The notes: generated by a model not told the origin, from the sequence alone. Positions 1-8,933 are shown, counted from the first letter of the stretch. The stretch: DNA of 64,000 nucleotides from an uncultured Verrucomicrobia subdivision 3 bacterium (GCA_903865745.1 CAIPKV010000032.1:97554-161553), one strand, 5' to 3'. Translations and numbers: made by a program.

Positions 1-200
1 GCGTGGCGGAAGGCGACGTGTTCAATGTCTTTGCGCTGGGCGCAGAGATGATTGACCCGGACACGAAGGAGTCGCTCGGCCGCGAGGAAGTTAAGGTTGG
101 CAAGGTCAAGATTTCGCAGGTCAACCCGAAGACTTCCATGGCCACAATTTTGGAAGACACGGGCATTGACGCCGGGGCCGTGCTTCGTAAAGCGCAGTAA
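1..200 (+). CDS. C-terminal end of a CsgG/FlgT-C-like envelope protein (5' truncated by window)
   Basis: Only the last 66 or so codons are present; the frame is open to the left edge, so this is the tail of a longer gene. The visible pattern (GDVFNVF, a DPDTKESLG turn, then alternating beta-strand residues such as VGKVKISQV) resembles the small beta-barrel-like C-terminal domain that follows CsgG-type or FlgT-type domains in outer-membrane lipoproteins. It is followed after 27 bp by a lipoprotein operon containing YcfL- and LpoB-like proteins. In other bacteria a CsgG-like protein often sits with exactly these partners, which supports the guess. The catalytic or membrane part lies outside the window, so function cannot be tested here. 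Confidence 0.5.
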   Translation, partial: VAEGDVFNVFALGAEMIDPDTKESLGREEVKVGKVKISQVNPKTSMATILEDTGIDAGAVLRKAQ

Positions 201-227
201 ACCAATCGAATTAATCAGGAGAAAAAC

Positions 228-1745
228 GTGAAGAACCTAGGGGAGTTTTTTACCAAACAAGCCATAAAGTTTATTCTGCCTGCAGCCGTGGCTGGTCTGC
301 TGGGGACGGGTTGCCAAACTTATCAGCAGCAAAATAAAGTAATCAACTATTGGCATCAGGGTGACCTGACCAACGCCGTTGCCGAGGCGACAAAGGAGGC
401 TAACGCCAACGCTAAGAACAAGGATGCGATCGTCTGGCGGTTGGAACAGGGCGCCGTACTGCGTGCGGCCGGTAAATACGATGACAGTAATCAGGCCTTT
501 GACCAGGCGCAGACGCAGATTGATGATTATTCGCAAAAGGCGAAGGTGCGTTTAGGGCAGGAAGCGGGCGCCTTGCTGTCCAATCAGGCCGAATTAGATT
601 ACGAAGGCCGTTCCTACGACGGCATCATGTTGAACACCTACCGCGCGCTGAATTATCTCGCGCTTGGCGAAACGGACAAGGCACGGCCGGAGATTTTCCG
701 CGCCTACCAGCGCCAGCAGGACGCCGTGGAAGCTAACAAACGGCGCATCGAACAGACGCAGGCAGCCGCGGACAAGGAAAAAGACAAGGCGCAGATTGAC
801 AAGGCGGAGCAGGACCCCAAGTTTCAAGCCCAGCTGGAAGGTTCGATGACGAATATAAACGACATCAAAGTTTATGCCAACTATGTCAATCCCTTTACGG
901 TGTATCTCGATGGCATTTATTTCATGTTTAATGCCGCCGACGCATCTGATTTGGAGCGCGCCCACAAATCACTGGAACGCGCCGCGAGCTTTGCTACCGA
1001 AAATGATTACGTTAAACAGGATTTGGCTACGGCCGATGATTTGATTAATGCCAAGCCGCTGGTACCGACGACTTATGTCATTTTTGAGACCGGGTGCGCG
1101 CCAATCCGTGATCAAGTGCGGATTGACATTCCAATTATTGTTTCAAAGGTTTCCTATGTAGGCGCAGCCTTTCCGACCATCAAGCCGCAGGGAGATTTTC
1201 TGCGCAGCCTGACCGTCACCGCCAATGGCACGAATTACAACACCCAGCTTATATGCAGCATGGATAGTATTGTCACGCTGGACTACAAGAATGAACTGCC
1301 AGTGGTGATTACCAAGACGATTGCAGCTACGGTGACCAAGGCCATCGCTGCCTACGCCGCCAACCAAGCTGCCAGTCAGGCTGGTGGAGATATCGCTGGC
1401 TTGTTTATGCAACTCAGCACGGCAGTTTACCAGATGGCTGTCAACATCGCCGATACGCGCACTTGGACGACGCTGCCGAAAGAGTTTCAAGTCTGCCGTT
1501 TTCCGACTCCTGCGGACGGCAAGATTCAATTGTCCACGCCTAACAACATGGTCATCCCCCTCACGTTGGATGGGGTGGCCAATATTGTCGGTGTGACCAA
1601 CGTGGTGAAAAATGATTTGACCTCGACCAACAGCGTGCCAGCATCTTCAGCACCTTTGAGCGCGGGTAGCTCGGTGAATGTTGTTTACGTGAAGTCTATC
1701 ACCGCCGGCACGCCGCTGCTCGTCAGCCAGTTTAAATTAAAATGA
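228..1745 (+). CDS. COG3014-like putative lipoprotein of the LpoB/YcfL cluster
   Basis: A 505-residue exported protein. It starts at a GTG preceded by the Shine-Dalgarno-like AGGAG. The N-terminus has a hydrophobic stretch ending in LLGTGC near residue 29; the cysteine is well placed for lipidation although the lipobox is not textbook (Gly at -3). Residues about 35-280 are Ala/Gln/Glu-rich and helical, like TPR repeats. The later half contains beta-rich segments and an Ala-rich helix around residues 365-400. The length and operon position match the uncharacterised COG3014 lipoprotein found with CsgG, YcfL and LpoB homologues. Its stop overlaps the start of the next gene by 4 bp, so translation is coupled. 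The molecular role is unknown; a periplasmic or outer-membrane scaffold is an inference. Confidence 0.6.
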   Translation: MKNLGEFFTKQAIKFILPAAVAGLLGTGCQTYQQQNKVINYWHQGDLTNAVAEATKEANANAKNKDAIVWRLEQGAVLRAAGKYDDSNQAFDQAQTQIDDYSQKAKVRLGQEAGALLSNQAELDYEGRSYDGIMLNTYRALNYLALGETDKARPEIFRAYQRQQDAVEANKRRIEQTQAAADKEKDKAQIDKAEQDPKFQAQLEGSMTNINDIKVYANYVNPFTVYLDGIYFMFNAADASDLERAHKSLERAASFATENDYVKQDLATADDLINAKPLVPTTYVIFETGCAPIRDQVRIDIPIIVSKVSYVGAAFPTIKPQGDFLRSLTVTANGTNYNTQLICSMDSIVTLDYKNELPVVITKTIAATVTKAIAAYAANQAASQAGGDIAGLFMQLSTAVYQMAVNIADTRTWTTLPKEFQVCRFPTPADGKIQLSTPNNMVIPLTLDGVANIVGVTNVVKNDLTSTNSVPASSAPLSAGSSVNVVYVKSITAGTPLLVSQFKLK

Positions 1746-2155
1746 AAACTAGTATTGCCGCATTATTCGCTGTCGCCCTCGCCGTGACGGGTTGTCATGA
1801 CACCATGAACTCGGTTGAAAACGCCCAGAAAACAGGTCAGCGCAACATGGTTTCTGACCAGCGTGTGGTCAGCGACACCGGCTTAAACCGCAAGGTAGGT
1901 GTGATTGGCGTTAATACCGCGATGACCCCCGGCGGCTTTCTCCGGGTGCAAGTGGAACTGCTCAACCGCACTAGCTCCTTGCAAAACTACAACTACCACT
2001 TTGAGTGGTTTGACCAGAACGGGATGCAGGTTGGTGGATCCTCGACGGCGGTTATCTCTGACTCGATTGATCCTAAGGAGGACAAATACATCAGTGCCAT
2101 TGCCCCTACCGAAGCCGCCAAGGATTTTCGTTTGAAACTAATTTTAGGCCAGTAA
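1742..2155 (+). CDS. YcfL-like (DUF1425) lipoprotein
   Basis: 137 residues with a clean lipoprotein signal (AVTGC, cysteine at 18). The mature part has the DUF1425/YcfL look: a strand-rich domain with VGVIGVNTAMTPGGFLRVQV, then LNRTSSLQNYNYHFEWFD and a G-hinge before a final strand reaching the end. In enterobacteria ycfL lies directly upstream of lpoB (ycfM), and the same order is seen here: the next gene, 33 bp on, is LpoB-like. The start overlaps the previous stop (ATGA). The family has no firm biochemical role; the linkage suggests a link to outer-membrane control of peptidoglycan synthesis. Confidence 0.7.
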   Translation: MKTSIAALFAVALAVTGCHDTMNSVENAQKTGQRNMVSDQRVVSDTGLNRKVGVIGVNTAMTPGGFLRVQVELLNRTSSLQNYNYHFEWFDQNGMQVGGSSTAVISDSIDPKEDKYISAIAPTEAAKDFRLKLILGQ

Positions 2156-2188
2156 CCTCATAACCTTTAATCCAAAACCGACCATAAT

Positions 2189-2779
2189 ATGAAAAACAAG
2201 ATCATCATTCCACTCATGGCTGCTAGTGCGGTGTTCGTTACCGGCTGCGGCACCAATGCGCATTATGTCCAGACTGGCGGGACGCAAAACGTCGTGAGCA
2301 TTGGCCAGATCAACATTCAGGACTATATCCAAGCTGCCAGCGCCATGACTGGCGACCTGCTGGCTTCCGGCGCGCTTGATCGCGTGAAAACCCCGCCGGC
2401 AGTTCTCGCCATCAGCCGTATCGTCAATAACACCGGACAGCAGATTGATACCGACCTGCTCGTTAAGAAAATCCGCGTGGCGCTGTTGCAGAGCGGCAAA
2501 GCCGTAACTACGACCACCTTCGGGCTCGGTGGCCAGGCCGAAGACCCGCTTGCCAGCGGCTTGCAGCAGAAGAACGATTTCATGAACGACAAGAACACCA
2601 CAGGCCGGGTGGACTTCAGCCTCTCCGGCAAAATTATTCAGTTGAACGCCCGCGCTGGGAACACCAGTCAGGCTACCTACAGCTTCCAGCTATCGCTGAC
2701 AGACAACCAAGGTTTGGCCGTCTGGGAAGGCGAAAAGGAAATCACCAAACAGGGGACGCAGTCCGCCGTGGGCTTCTAA
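2189..2779 (+). CDS. LpoB-like penicillin-binding-protein activator lipoprotein
   Basis: 196 residues. The signal ends with the lipobox VTGC (cysteine near 20). The following domain carries typical LpoB features: a pair of helices with TGDLLASGALDR, the strand PPAVLAISRIVNNTGQQIDTD, a second helix with a KKIRVALLQSGK-type motif, then strands ending in YSFQLSLTDNQGLAVWEGEK. In Escherichia coli LpoB is an outer-membrane lipoprotein that spans the periplasm to activate PBP1B. Here it closes a four-gene operon (CsgG-like, COG3014-like, YcfL, LpoB) and is followed by a strong terminator. The proline-rich linker seen in enteric LpoB is not evident, so the reach across the periplasm may differ. Confidence 0.75.
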   Translation: MKNKIIIPLMAASAVFVTGCGTNAHYVQTGGTQNVVSIGQINIQDYIQAASAMTGDLLASGALDRVKTPPAVLAISRIVNNTGQQIDTDLLVKKIRVALLQSGKAVTTTTFGLGGQAEDPLASGLQQKNDFMNDKNTTGRVDFSLSGKIIQLNARAGNTSQATYSFQLSLTDNQGLAVWEGEKEITKQGTQSAVGF

Positions 2780-2798
2780 TCTAAGGATAAATTTCATA

Positions 2799-2827
2799 CG
2801 TCGGCGGATATTCCGCCGGCGTTTTTT
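2799..2827 (+). terminator. Rho-independent terminator of the LpoB operon
   Basis: A 10-bp stem (one T-G wobble) with a 3-nt loop: arms 2799-2808 and 2812-2821. It is followed directly by six T residues. It lies 20 bp after the lpoB-like stop codon. Confidence 0.85.
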
Positions 2828-2870
2828 CTTTTCCCGAAGCCGCTCCCTGATATAGTTTTCGTCTTTGGTG

Positions 2871-2957
2871 GCCGGTGTGGCGGAATTGGCAGACGCGCCA
2901 GACTCAAAATCTGGTATCCGTGAGGATGTGTGGGTTCGACCCCCTCCGCCGGCACCA
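2871..2957 (+). tRNA. tRNA-Leu (anticodon CAA)
   Basis: The acceptor stem GCCGGTG pairs with CGCCGGC, followed by A and an encoded CCA. The anticodon stem CCAGA/TCTGG holds the loop CTCAAAA, giving anticodon CAA (codon UUG). A long variable arm (ATCCGTGAGGAT) marks a class II tRNA as expected for Leu. The T arm has GGTTCGA; its stem as read has one T-T mismatch at the second pair. It stands alone between an operon terminator and a convergent gene. Confidence 0.95.
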
Positions 2958-2961
2958 TCTT

Positions 2962-3498
2962 TCATTTTGGATCAGTTTTGGCGTTTAGCTTCACCACTTC
3001 GGCGGTGATTGATTCGGCGGCCCTTTCAATCGCTTCTTCCGTGGTTCCGGCAAAGGCGGATTTGCCTGATTTGCCTTCCACTTCAAAGGACTCGATTTGA
3101 TTACCTGACTTTAAGTCGGAAATCGTTACCTGAACCACGATCTGCGCCTGACCGGCGAGCGCTCCGGCCCAGGCGCGCGCGTCGTCGGAAACCTTTTTAA
3201 TTTCCCGGATGTCGGATGCCACCTTGATGCCATTGTCGGTACCCGCATCCGCCCGGTTTCCGCTCACGGTCATAAACAGTTCGGTTTCTTTTAAGTTGGT
3301 TATAATCGAATCATTCAACAGATTCTTTTCCGCGGCTGAACCGGCCGGCGAACTGGAAGTCTCCACGAGGATATGATTCAACGTGATAGGCTGGCTGATT
3401 ATTACCGGGTTGGCGTGACTGACCACGCTGGATGGTGAAGCGCAGCCAGTCAGCCATAGCCCGAACATTACCGCTGCAATCTGAAGAACATATTTCAT
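2962..3498 (-). CDS. DUF4410-like lipoprotein
   Basis: About 178 residues when started at the ATG at 3498, which places a normal signal (WLTGCASP) at the N-terminus; an upstream start would add 14 residues before the signal and is less likely. The mature part has an order typical of DUF4410-type proteins: strand ILVETSS, helix with NLLNDSIITNLKET, strand MTVSGN, then EIKKVSDDARAWAGALAGQAQIVVQVTI-like strands and a terminal helix with EEAIERAAESITAEV. The ALAG glycine-rich turn between helix and strand is characteristic. The substrate and role are unknown. It ends only 5 bp from tRNA-Leu, on the opposite strand. Confidence 0.5.
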   Translation of the reverse strand: MKYVLQIAAVMFGLWLTGCASPSSVVSHANPVIISQPITLNHILVETSSSPAGSAAEKNLLNDSIITNLKETELFMTVSGNRADAGTDNGIKVASDIREIKKVSDDARAWAGALAGQAQIVVQVTISDLKSGNQIESFEVEGKSGKSAFAGTTEEAIERAAESITAEVVKLNAKTDPK

Positions 3499-3551
3499 GA
3501 GGCCGAACGGATAACACTTGCGGGTGGAGTCCAATAACATAAAGGCAGCTC

Positions 3552-4502
3552 CTATTTCTTTGGCCGCAACAATTTCAGTGCCTGGTTGAAATCAGCCGGC
3601 AGCGGGGAGGAAAATTTAATTAGTTTTTGCGTGCGTGGATGAATGAAAGTCAGTTCCTGCGCGTGCAACAGCACGCGCGGCGCGGCGTAGTTAACGAGTT
3701 CCTTCAAACGCTTGTTTTTCTGTGCGCCATAAGTGTCATCGCCGACGACCGGGTGACCGAGGTGCTGGAAATGGACGCGAATCTGGTGGGTACGCCCGGT
3801 GTGAATCTGGGCCTCGACCAGCGTGGCGTGGTTTAATTTCTCCAGCACACGCCAGCTGGTGTGTGCGGCGCGACCGGCATGGTCGTCGTGGACGGCCATG
3901 CGTTTGCGGTGCGTGGGATGGCGGGCGATGGCGGCATGAATCTCGCCGGCATCGCGCGGAATCGCACCGCAGACAATGGCGTGATAAACCTTTTTCACGA
4001 CGCGGCCAGCGAATTGTTTCGAAAGTGCGATGTGCGTTTCATCGTTCTTGGCGATGACGAGGCAGCCGCTGGTTTCCTTGTCGAGCCGATGAACGATACC
4101 TGGTCGCGCCACTCCGCCGATGCCGCTCAACGAGCCTTTGCAATGATGCAGCAGCGCATTCACCAGCGTGTGCTCCTCATGACCGGCGGCGGGATGCACG
4201 ACGAGGCCGGCCGGCTTGTTGACCACCAGCAGCGACTCGTCTTCAAACAAAATATTGAGGGGAATGTCCTCCGGGCGCGCCTCGGCGGACTTTGGTTCGG
4301 GGAAATGAATTTCAACTTTATCGCCGGCGCGCGGCGTGTGGGTGGGCTTGACGTTTTGGCCGTTCACACGGATATGCCCCTGTTCAATGAGCCGCTGCAT
4401 CGCCCCGCGGGAGATGGCGGGAAAGTTAGTTCGTAGAAAAATGTCGAGCCGTTCGCCCGGCAGCGACTGTTCGACCGTCAAGTGTTCCGTGCGCGCGGCC
4501 AT
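3552..4502 (-). CDS. rluD: RluA-family pseudouridine synthase (RluD type)
   Basis: 316 residues. The N-terminal S4 RNA-binding domain spans about residues 15-70 (LDIFLRTNFPAISRGAMQRLI, HIRVNG). It is followed by the RluA catalytic core with NKPAGLVVHPAAGH and the signature HRLDKETSG, in which Asp141 is the expected nucleophile. Later motifs include GRTHQIRVH and HAQELTFIHP. RluD modifies U1911, U1915 and U1917 of 23S rRNA helix 69; the S4 domain plus length fit RluD better than RluA or RluC, but substrate choice is inferred. It lies 6 bp downstream of lspA on the same strand, an arrangement seen in many bacteria. Confidence 0.88.
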   Translation of the reverse strand: MAARTEHLTVEQSLPGERLDIFLRTNFPAISRGAMQRLIEQGHIRVNGQNVKPTHTPRAGDKVEIHFPEPKSAEARPEDIPLNILFEDESLLVVNKPAGLVVHPAAGHEEHTLVNALLHHCKGSLSGIGGVARPGIVHRLDKETSGCLVIAKNDETHIALSKQFAGRVVKKVYHAIVCGAIPRDAGEIHAAIARHPTHRKRMAVHDDHAGRAAHTSWRVLEKLNHATLVEAQIHTGRTHQIRVHFQHLGHPVVGDDTYGAQKNKRLKELVNYAAPRVLLHAQELTFIHPRTQKLIKFSSPLPADFNQALKLLRPKK

Positions 4503-4508
4503 GGAAAT

Positions 4509-5033
4509 TTAATTTACTGGCGGTTGAGGAGCATGTTCATTGCGCCAGGTGATTAGAAAAATCAATCCGACGCCAGTACAAATGGCGGTGTCGGCAACAT
4601 TGAATGCCGGAAAGCCGATTTCGCCGCCACCACGCTGTTGCATGTAAAAATAAATGAAGTCAATCACTTCATGGCGCGCGGGCAGCAGGCGGTCGGTGAG
4701 GTTGCCGGCGATGCCGCCAAAGATGAGGCCGAACGCAATCTGCCCGGGCAGCGTGTGGGAATTAAAATGGTGTCGCGTAAGAAACAGTGCGACAAACGCG
4801 AGCAAGGCCACAAGCGCGAGCGCGCCGTTGTTGCCGCGAAAGAGGCTCCAGGCCGCACCGGTGTTGCCCCAGTGCACGAACTTGAAGAAGCCATTGATGA
4901 TGATTTTTTCGTCGCCTTTTTCGAGCAGGTTCAGCACCAGCCATTTGGTGAATTGATCGAGAATGAACACCACCACGGCGATGATGGTGAGATTGCGGTT
5001 GGACTTCTGAAAGTTGGAATCGGCTAGCGACAT
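4509..5033 (-). CDS. lspA: Lipoprotein signal peptidase LspA
   Basis: 174 residues with four predicted membrane segments. The two catalytic aspartates are visible: Asp114 in GNLTDR and Asp148 in FPAFNVADTAI. The HWGNTGAAWSLF segment (about 55-65) corresponds to the conserved N-T-G-A-A/F-W/F region. LspA cleaves the signal of diacylglyceryl-modified prolipoproteins in the inner membrane, which fits the many lipoproteins encoded nearby. It is translated just ahead of the RluD-type gene with a 6-bp gap. Confidence 0.93.
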   Translation of the reverse strand: MSLADSNFQKSNRNLTIIAVVVFILDQFTKWLVLNLLEKGDEKIIINGFFKFVHWGNTGAAWSLFRGNNGALALVALLAFVALFLTRHHFNSHTLPGQIAFGLIFGGIAGNLTDRLLPARHEVIDFIYFYMQQRGGGEIGFPAFNVADTAICTGVGLIFLITWRNEHAPQPPVN

Positions 5034-5132
5034 TTTATTTCAACCCATTAAACCGCATGCTCTGGCAAAGCAAAAGTCATTTTACCCGTGGTTTAAAAAG
5101 ATTTGTTTGCAACCCAGGTTGGTGTTCAATCC

Positions 5133-5567
5133 ATGGGTATGAACATCTTTGCAAAACTTAAAGAAAGTTTTGCTGGTAAGGCAGAGCCGGAACATTTGCG
5201 GCGCGGCAAGCTTGGCGAGCGTGCGGCCAAGCAGTTTTTGCAGGGTCAGGGCTTGAAGTTTCTGGTGGCTAACTTCCGGTCTGAACATGGCGAGATTGAT
5301 TTGGTTTTTCAGGACGCCGACTGCCTGGTTTTCGCCGAGGTGAAGACACGCTCAGCGGAAGTCTGGACGCGGCCAGCGGCCGCAGTGAACGCGCGGAAGA
5401 AAAAACTGCTTTCGCAGACGGCCTTGGACTATCTAAGGCGGCTGAAAAATCCCGAAGTGAAATTTCGTTTCGACATTGTCGAGGTGTTGCTGGCGGATGG
5501 TGTGGTAAGTGCGGTGCGGCATTTGCCGAATACCTTTTCGCTGTCCCGACCGTATCGCTACGCCTGA
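5133..5567 (+). CDS. YraN/UPF0102 family nuclease-fold protein
   Basis: About 144 residues from the ATG at 5133 (a second ATG lies two codons later; an upstream ATG at 5103 would add residues without family support). The UPF0102 pattern is clear: GERAAKQFLQGQGLKFLVANFRSEHGEIDLVFQD, then VFAEVKTRS. The E-x-D...E-x-K residues form the PD-(D/E)xK-like core of Holliday-junction-resolvase-fold proteins. C-terminal FRFDIVEV is also typical. The function of the family is not settled. Divergent from lspA across about 100 bp. Confidence 0.85.
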   Translation: MGMNIFAKLKESFAGKAEPEHLRRGKLGERAAKQFLQGQGLKFLVANFRSEHGEIDLVFQDADCLVFAEVKTRSAEVWTRPAAAVNARKKKLLSQTALDYLRRLKNPEVKFRFDIVEVLLADGVVSAVRHLPNTFSLSRPYRYA

Positions 5568-5613
5568 ATTTGCTTGCGCCGGTGAGCGGACCGGTTGAGC
5601 TTTCCTCAAAATC

Positions 5614-6840
5614 ATGAGCCACGCGTTGCACATCGGGCTTAGTGTATCCCTGTCGCTATTCGGGCTGGGATTCGTTGGGTGGGTCTTCTGGCGTTCGCTG
5701 AAAACGAGCCACGACCCGGCGAAGCTGGTCTTCAAGTGGCTGCTGACTGGGGCGGTCGTGTGGCTTGAGCTGGCCGTCGCGGTGCCGGCCTTTGGTCGGG
5801 GCGGATTTGATGCGATTTCGGTCGGGCTGGGACTTACGGGCGCGCTGGCCATGGTCATCAACATCGTATGGCGGCATAGCATCATTGAGCTAATTTCCAA
5901 GCCGCTGACCAACATCTTCGACGGCGGTAGTGAACCGCCGGAACCTAAGCCGGTCTATTCTATTGCGCTGGCCAAAAGAAAATCCAATCGCCCACTCGAG
6001 GCCATCGTCGTTATCCGGGAACAACTCGCAAAATTCCCTAAAGATTTTGAAGGCGTCATGTTACTTGCCAATATCCAAGCCGAGGACTTGAACGATCTGC
6101 CGGGTGCGGAAATCACCTTGAACAAATTCTGCGGTTCGCCGGAGGCACCCGACCGGCAGGTGGTTGCGGCCCTGACGCAACTCGCCGACTGGCATTTGAA
6201 AAAGGCGGCGGACGTTGACGCGGCGCGCGCTGCCTTGCAAAAAATCATCGAGCGGTTTCCCGGCTCGGAAGTGGCCCTGCGTGCCGAGCAGCGGCTGGCG
6301 CATCTGGGTGAGACGGAAAAGATCATCCTCGCGCAACATGACCGGCAGGCGCTGGCGGTGCCGGCAGGCTTGAAGAATATTGGCTTGCTGGATTCGACGG
6401 AATTCCTGCGCCCAAAGGAAATCGAGCCGGGTAAACTGGCCGCCGCCTATCTGAAACAACTCGAGCAGCACCCGCATGACTCGGAAGTGCGCGAGAAGCT
6501 AGCACAAATTTACGCGCACGATTTTCAGCGGCTGGATTTGGCGACTATGGAACTGGCGCAACTGATCAATGAACCGCGTCATTCACCCAAACAGGTTGCG
6601 CATTGGCTGAACCTGCTCGCTAATGTTCAAGTGGAACTTGGCGCCGAGGTGGAAACGGTGACGGCCACCTTGGAAAAAATCGTGGAGCAATTTCCTGATT
6701 CCCCCATGGCGGAACAGGCGCAACGCCGGTTGGCGCGGATTAATCTCGAGTTCAAAAGCAAAAAAGAAACACCCGGCGTGAAGCTCGGTGTTTACGAACA
6801 AAACATTGGCCTGAAATATGGCGTGCCGCGTAAATCATAG
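5614..6840 (+). CDS. Membrane-anchored TPR-repeat protein
   Basis: 408 residues. Three hydrophobic segments occupy about residues 5-90 (LSVSLSLFGLGFVGWVFW; LLTGAVVWLELAVAVPAF; VGLGLTGALAMVINIVW). The rest is helical with tetratricopeptide-like units: RPLEAIVVIREQLAKFPKDFEG, AARAALQKIIERFPGSEVALRAEQRLA, and TATLEKIVEQFPDSPMAEQAQRRLA. The repeated FP.D/S turn followed by AE.A..RLA is a BamD/YbgF-like TPR signature. The TPR part probably faces the cytoplasm or periplasm as a protein-binding scaffold. No enzyme motif was seen. It lies in the same direction as the YraN gene 46 bp upstream. Confidence 0.65.
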   Translation: MSHALHIGLSVSLSLFGLGFVGWVFWRSLKTSHDPAKLVFKWLLTGAVVWLELAVAVPAFGRGGFDAISVGLGLTGALAMVINIVWRHSIIELISKPLTNIFDGGSEPPEPKPVYSIALAKRKSNRPLEAIVVIREQLAKFPKDFEGVMLLANIQAEDLNDLPGAEITLNKFCGSPEAPDRQVVAALTQLADWHLKKAADVDAARAALQKIIERFPGSEVALRAEQRLAHLGETEKIILAQHDRQALAVPAGLKNIGLLDSTEFLRPKEIEPGKLAAAYLKQLEQHPHDSEVREKLAQIYAHDFQRLDLATMELAQLINEPRHSPKQVAHWLNLLANVQVELGAEVETVTATLEKIVEQFPDSPMAEQAQRRLARINLEFKSKKETPGVKLGVYEQNIGLKYGVPRKS

Positions 6841-6864
6841 CCATCCTGCAGGCTTACAGAAAGT

Positions 6865-7824
6865 TTAAGCTGCCGTCAGTTTGATGATTTCGCTGAGCGT
6901 CGTCTGCGGTTTGAAGCTTACATGGCGCTCAAGTTTTTCCACCAGCGGCTTACGGCGACGCATGTCATCAAAGCCCGGTGCATAGGCCTGATCGTAAGGG
7001 ATTAGCTCAATCCTGGATTTCGAGTCGAGCGTTTCCACGACCAGCTGCGCGAGTTCAAAGATGGAAATTTCTTCCGTGCCGCCGATGTTGAAGATTTCAC
7101 CCCGGGCAGAGCTGCATTTCTGCAACCGCACCAGGGCTTCAACGACATCGTGGACGAGACAGAAGCAGCGCGACTGAGCGCCATCGCCAAAAACTTTTAG
7201 CGGTTCGCCCGCCTTGGCTGCCGCGATGAAGCGCGGCAGCACCATGCCATAGCGCCCGGTCTGACGCGGGCCGACGGTGTTGAACAGCCGGGCGATGGTT
7301 ACCGGTAGCTTTTTTTCACGCGCGTAAGCGAGCGCGAGAAACTCGTCCGTGAGTTTCGAGCAGGCATAACTCCAGCGCGACTGGCCGGGCGGCCCGATGA
7401 GCAGGTCATCCTCCTCGCTGAATTCCGGTTTGGCGCTCTTGCCGTAAACTTCCGAGGTGGAGGTCAATAGTAGCGGCGTGGAGTTTTTCGCGGCGGCGCG
7501 TAAAAGGGTTTGCATCTCGTTGAAGCTGGCTTCCAAAACATGCAGCGCGGATTTGACGACGAGTTCCACGCCAACGGTCGCGGCGAGGTGGAAAATGAAT
7601 TCCGCCTCCGCCGCCAGTTCCGGCAGTTCGGCGTAGGCGGAAATCTTGGTCTGGATGAAACGGAAATTTCGGTGTTGCGCCACCGCGCGCAGGTTGTTCC
7701 AGCTGCCGGTGGACAAATCGTCAATGACCACCACGCCTTTGCCATCCTTCAAAAGCCTCTCCACCAAGTGTGCCCCGATGAAGCCTGCGCCACCAGTGAC
7801 GAGAATGTGTTTGCCAGTTTTCAT
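6865..7824 (-). CDS. NAD-dependent epimerase/dehydratase (extended SDR, nucleotide-sugar type)
   Basis: 319 residues. The Rossmann motif GGAGFIGAHLVERLL is at the N-terminus. The active-site serine/threonine region is TSTSEVYG and the catalytic YxxxK is YACSK. Then come RLFNTVGPRQ, FGDGAQSRCFCLVHDVVEAL and NIGGTEEISI, all standard for UDP-sugar epimerases and decarboxylases. The substrate is probably UDP-glucuronate or UDP-glucose; the GDGxQxRxF form is commonest in the UDP-xylose synthase/WcaG-like branch. Its ATG overlaps the end of the amidase gene by 4 bp, so the two are co-translated. A role in envelope polysaccharide synthesis is inferred. Confidence 0.85.
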   Translation of the reverse strand: MKTGKHILVTGGAGFIGAHLVERLLKDGKGVVVIDDLSTGSWNNLRAVAQHRNFRFIQTKISAYAELPELAAEAEFIFHLAATVGVELVVKSALHVLEASFNEMQTLLRAAAKNSTPLLLTSTSEVYGKSAKPEFSEEDDLLIGPPGQSRWSYACSKLTDEFLALAYAREKKLPVTIARLFNTVGPRQTGRYGMVLPRFIAAAKAGEPLKVFGDGAQSRCFCLVHDVVEALVRLQKCSSARGEIFNIGGTEEISIFELAQLVVETLDSKSRIELIPYDQAYAPGFDDMRRRKPLVEKLERHVSFKPQTTLSEIIKLTAA

Positions 7825-8933
7825 TTGAGTGCCGCCGCGACAGCTTCCGCCAATTTTTGCCGAAACTCAGGATTCTCAATCTTTTCCGCTTCGTGTGGAT
7901 TGGAAAGATAGCCGCCTTCAATCAAAACCGCCGGTCGCTTTTGTCTCAGCAGCACGCCCATGAACCGCGCGCGCCGGATGCCGCGATCCTCCTCACCACT
8001 GACGCGCAACAACATAGTTTGTAAGCGGACGGCAAGCTGAAGATTTTCTGCGTCGCAACTATTGTTCGGATACTGGTCATTCCACAAATCACTATAACCG
8101 CGCGTGAGGGTCGATGGCATTCCACTTGGTGTTAGACAATAAGTTTCCAATCCGTTCTGAATTCTATCCGGCGCGGCGGAATTGAAATGCAAACTAATGA
8201 AAATATCCGCGTGATGCGCTTCGGCAAAAATGACGCGATTGGAAAGCGCGATATCGGAATCATTCGTGCGTGTGAGAAAAACTTTCCAGCCATTGGTTTC
8301 CAGCAATGGCTTGACGCGCCGCGCCCAGTCCAGCGTGAATTCTTTTTCAAACCGTCCGTCGAGCACGCTATGCGTCCCGACATTCGCGCCGCCGTGGCCT
8401 GGGTCAATGACGATGATTCGGTTGGCGCCAAACACCAGCGGTTCGCCGAGCAGTAGTGGCTCCAGGTTTTTTTGCAGGTCAAGGCCATAGACGAAAACTT
8501 GGTCGTCAATAATCTCCGGTGCGAAGCCGAGATTGATTTCAATGCCGTTCCAAGTAGCCTCGCGACTACCAATTTCCAGAATCAATTTACCCTGCGACGA
8601 GGTGATGACATAACTGGCAACTGGTGAAGTAGAAAATTTGCGCGGCGCGTTAAGTTTGTTTTTCTGCGCCCAACCATCTAGCGAAGTCCAGGTCAGAATG
8701 GGTGCGGGCTGGGAAATCTGCTTAGGCGGCAGATTCAAATGGGTTGTGGACGCAGGTCGAGAGTTGATGACGGCTGGATTTTTGTTGGGCGGTGTCAGCG
8801 CGGATTGGTTGACTGGGTTGGTCAGCGACCATTCCTGAGGTGGCGGCTGTGCTTCCGAACCCTCATGGACGCTGGTGCAGCCCGCCGCAAGCAAAAGGAG
8901 TCCGCCGAAGATGATTGCTGCGCATTTGAACAC
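7821..8933 (-). CDS. N-acetylmuramoyl-L-alanine amidase, lipoprotein (Amidase_3)
   Basis: 370 residues. It has a lipoprotein signal with LAAGC at about residue 19, a low-complexity Pro/Asn/Thr-rich linker to about 80, and a divergent domain to about 170. The zinc-dependent Amidase_3 catalytic domain runs from about 175 to the end. Catalytic and metal-binding residues are visible: His in IDPGHGG, the LHFNSA histidine, and Glu in LIEGGYLSNPHEAEKI. The enzyme cleaves the amide between MurNAc and the peptide stem in the periplasm; membrane anchoring suggests a role in cell separation or wall turnover. First gene of a two-gene operon with the epimerase. Confidence 0.87.
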   Translation of the reverse strand: MFKCAAIIFGGLLLLAAGCTSVHEGSEAQPPPQEWSLTNPVNQSALTPPNKNPAVINSRPASTTHLNLPPKQISQPAPILTWTSLDGWAQKNKLNAPRKFSTSPVASYVITSSQGKLILEIGSREATWNGIEINLGFAPEIIDDQVFVYGLDLQKNLEPLLLGEPLVFGANRIIVIDPGHGGANVGTHSVLDGRFEKEFTLDWARRVKPLLETNGWKVFLTRTNDSDIALSNRVIFAEAHHADIFISLHFNSAAPDRIQNGLETYCLTPSGMPSTLTRGYSDLWNDQYPNNSCDAENLQLAVRLQTMLLRVSGEEDRGIRRARFMGVLLRQKRPAVLIEGGYLSNPHEAEKIENPEFRQKLAEAVAAALK